This document shows, piece by piece, positions 62,398 to 64,000 of a stretch of 64,000 bases of DNA. A program made the translations under genes and the position numbers. The stretch spans positions 1 to 64,000 of IMG/VR virus record IMGVR_UViG_3300020472_000016, one strand, 5' to 3'. The DNA comes from a virus. The notes below the pieces were generated by a model, which had not been told where the DNA came from, did no database searches, and saw only the letters and a program-made list of their open reading frames with translations. Numbering within the stretch: position 1 is the first letter of the stretch; each line of letters starts with the position of its first letter.

Positions 62398-63897
62398 ATG
62401 GCAAAACAGCTAGTTGGTATCGGTTCTTCGGCAAATGATGGCACAGGTGACACCCTGCGGGACGGTGCTATCAAGTATAATGCCAACTTTGACGAACTAT
62501 ATCAGAAATTAGGTAATGACACGGACATCCATATAGATATCACTGCTGGTATAACGGATGGACAAGTACTTAAATGGAGTAGTACACCAACTCCTGCATT
62601 CCGAGGTGCAGACTTTAATCTTTTAAGTGCGAATTTAGATACGAATGCTCATCAGATAATTTGTGACGGTACAGATGATATTGTAGTTAAGCAGACTGGT
62701 ACTGGTGATATTAAACTTTGGGGTGGTGGATCAGGTTCAGCATACACTTATATTGATGGTGCTGATGGATACTTTAAATGGTATGCACCATATGCAAATG
62801 CTGCTGCTCTACCAAATGCTACTAACCACCATGGTATGTTTGCACATACACATGACACTGGAAAGGCACACTTCGCTCATGATCCTGATTGGATCCAATT
62901 AGTAGATGTAAACGATAGTATTAATATCCTGTCTGATGTAGACACCACTGTGAACGGTGGTCCTTCAGGTGGGCAAGTTTTAAAGTGGAATGCGAGTACT
63001 ACAAAATGGGAGCCAGCGAATGACGAACAAGGATCTGGAGGTGGAGGAGGTACTACACAGAATTTATTCGAAACAGTTACCGCTGACACTGGCACAACAA
63101 CTGCTTCCGCAGCTAACGATACTCTCATTATTGCTGGTGGTACTAATATCTCCACCACTCTTGTTGGCGATACTCTTACTGTAGACATGACAGGAGCACT
63201 TGGTGCACCTGATCAGAATCTATTCTCAACTTTCTCTGCAGATAATGGTAGCACTTCTGCTACTGTAGCTACAGACACCTTGTCTATTGCAGGTGGTGCT
63301 AGTATCAGTACAAACTTAAGTACCAATACTATTACCATTACTAACGATGCACCTAACATCGTACAGAATGTTCTACAGACAATTACTGGTAACAGTGGAT
63401 CTTATACGTCAAATTCTTCCACTGCTTCTGTTGCAATAGAAGGTTCTAATGGAATTACTACTTCGGTATCAGGATCCACACTGAGTATTACTTCTACCAG
63501 ATTACTTCCATCAAATACTTTGGAAGGTAAATCAATTTATTATGATGGTGAGAATGATGCATGGGAAGTAGGAGATGGTCCTGTATACTTCTATTCATTT
63601 ACTGCACCTAGCGATATGATATATCGGGTGTCAGGTCCAGGAGTTGATTCTGGGACAGATAATCCTGGTTTAGTTCTCTTTAGAGGACATACTTATAAGT
63701 TATACAATACTACTGGTGCTAATCACCCACTGAAGCTACGTGTATCTTCAGGTGGTGCTGCAGTTACCGATGGTGTGAACGCAATGTCTAATGGCACTAC
63801 AACATACACAGTACCTATGACCGTTGCTGCTGGTACGACTTATGTCTATCAGTGTGAATTACATTCAGCAATGATGGGTACCATAACAATAGCATAA
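62398..63897 (+). CDS. Fibre-like protein with C-terminal cupredoxin-like domain
   Basis: A 499-aa protein. Residues 1-60 (VGIGSSANDGTGDTLRDGAI, KYNANFDELYQKLG) are the typical attachment end of cyanophage fibres. The middle is beta-rich with three Asn-Leu-Phe-Ser-T repeats (QNLFETVTADTGTTTASAAN, QNLFSTFSADNGSTSATVAT, VQNVLQTITGNSGSYTS). The last 110 residues look like a cupredoxin: FRGHTYKLYN, NHPLKLR with H443, then YVYQCELHSAMMGTITI with C486, H489 and M492/M493. These are the four ligands of a type 1 copper site in the right order. Confidence 0.72.
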   Translation: MAKQLVGIGSSANDGTGDTLRDGAIKYNANFDELYQKLGNDTDIHIDITAGITDGQVLKWSSTPTPAFRGADFNLLSANLDTNAHQIICDGTDDIVVKQTGTGDIKLWGGGSGSAYTYIDGADGYFKWYAPYANAAALPNATNHHGMFAHTHDTGKAHFAHDPDWIQLVDVNDSINILSDVDTTVNGGPSGGQVLKWNASTTKWEPANDEQGSGGGGGTTQNLFETVTADTGTTTASAANDTLIIAGGTNISTTLVGDTLTVDMTGALGAPDQNLFSTFSADNGSTSATVATDTLSIAGGASISTNLSTNTITITNDAPNIVQNVLQTITGNSGSYTSNSSTASVAIEGSNGITTSVSGSTLSITSTRLLPSNTLEGKSIYYDGENDAWEVGDGPVYFYSFTAPSDMIYRVSGPGVDSGTDNPGLVLFRGHTYKLYNTTGANHPLKLRVSSGGAAVTDGVNAMSNGTTTYTVPMTVAAGTTYVYQCELHSAMMGTITIA

Positions 63898-63898
63898 G

Positions 63899-64000
63899 AT
63901 GACAAGAACAGTCCCTGGAAGTGGAGCCACAATCGAACCAGTCTTTAACAGTGTATATGGTGTTAAAGATGTAATCGTTACTAACCCTGGACAGGATTAT
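63899..64000 (+). CDS. Start of a structural gene, 3' end outside window
   Basis: ATG at 63899 follows the previous stop by one base; 34 codons are visible (TRTVPGSGATIEPVFNSVYG, VKDVIVTNPGQDY). VIVTNPGQDY matches the start of a GYT-type repeat as found in the giant protein, so it is probably another fibre or baseplate protein. Confidence 0.6.
   Translation, partial: MTRTVPGSGATIEPVFNSVYGVKDVIVTNPGQDY

Noticed and set aside
1-64000. Prophage integration, insertion sequences or attachment sites
   Set aside because: No integrase, transposase or terminal repeats were seen; gene content is that of a lytic T4-like phage.

Overview
The window looks like part of a T4-like marine cyanophage (a myovirus of Synechococcus or Prochlorococcus). 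The evidence is gene content: baseplate wedge proteins gp25 and gp6 side by side, T4-type late promoters (TATAAATA-like), very dense coding with ATGA and TAATG overlaps, low GC, many small phage genes, and accessory genes often reported in cyanophages (2-oxoglutarate/Fe(II) oxygenases, a tryptophan halogenase, NifU-like, SET, YHYH and NlpC/P60-like proteins). Every supported gene is on the + strand. No tRNA, integrase, transposase or CRISPR array was recognised.

Layout. (1) 1-5482: tail-fibre or adhesin-like structural genes, including three glycine-rich proteins; two of them are paralogues. (2) 5500-13092: a flavin-dependent halogenase followed by seven Fe(II) oxygenase-like genes, two of them resembling ribosomal oxygenases (RoxA/cupin_4), with small unknown genes between. 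(3) 13089-15086: small proteins, a membrane protein and a NifU-like protein, ending in a clear intrinsic terminator. (4) 15097-19470: an SF2 helicase, a PD-(D/E)XK-like protein and three more oxygenases, behind a late-type promoter and a folded leader. (5) 19471-23722: a regulatory and small-gene region with a family of look-alike promoters, a candidate small RNA, about fifteen tiny genes and a gene-poor segment with a cluster of cyanobacterial-type DnaA boxes (TTTTCCACA) that may be a replication origin. (6) 23776-64000: cell-wall hydrolase-like protein, AbrB-like protein, a twelfth oxygenase, then the baseplate and tail module: a 1375-aa structural protein, a PAAR-like tip protein, a SET protein, gp25, gp6, a single 9152-aa giant protein, a YHYH/Ig protein and a fibre-like protein ending in a cupredoxin-like domain.

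How it may work together (inference): the right half builds the baseplate and a very large adhesin. The glycine-rich proteins at the left end may be receptor-binding tips. The halogenase and the oxygenases, most of them encoded beside those adhesin genes, may modify host or virion proteins. The helicase, nuclease and oxygenase run is the best candidate for an undescribed system. All family assignments come from reading motifs, not from database searches.
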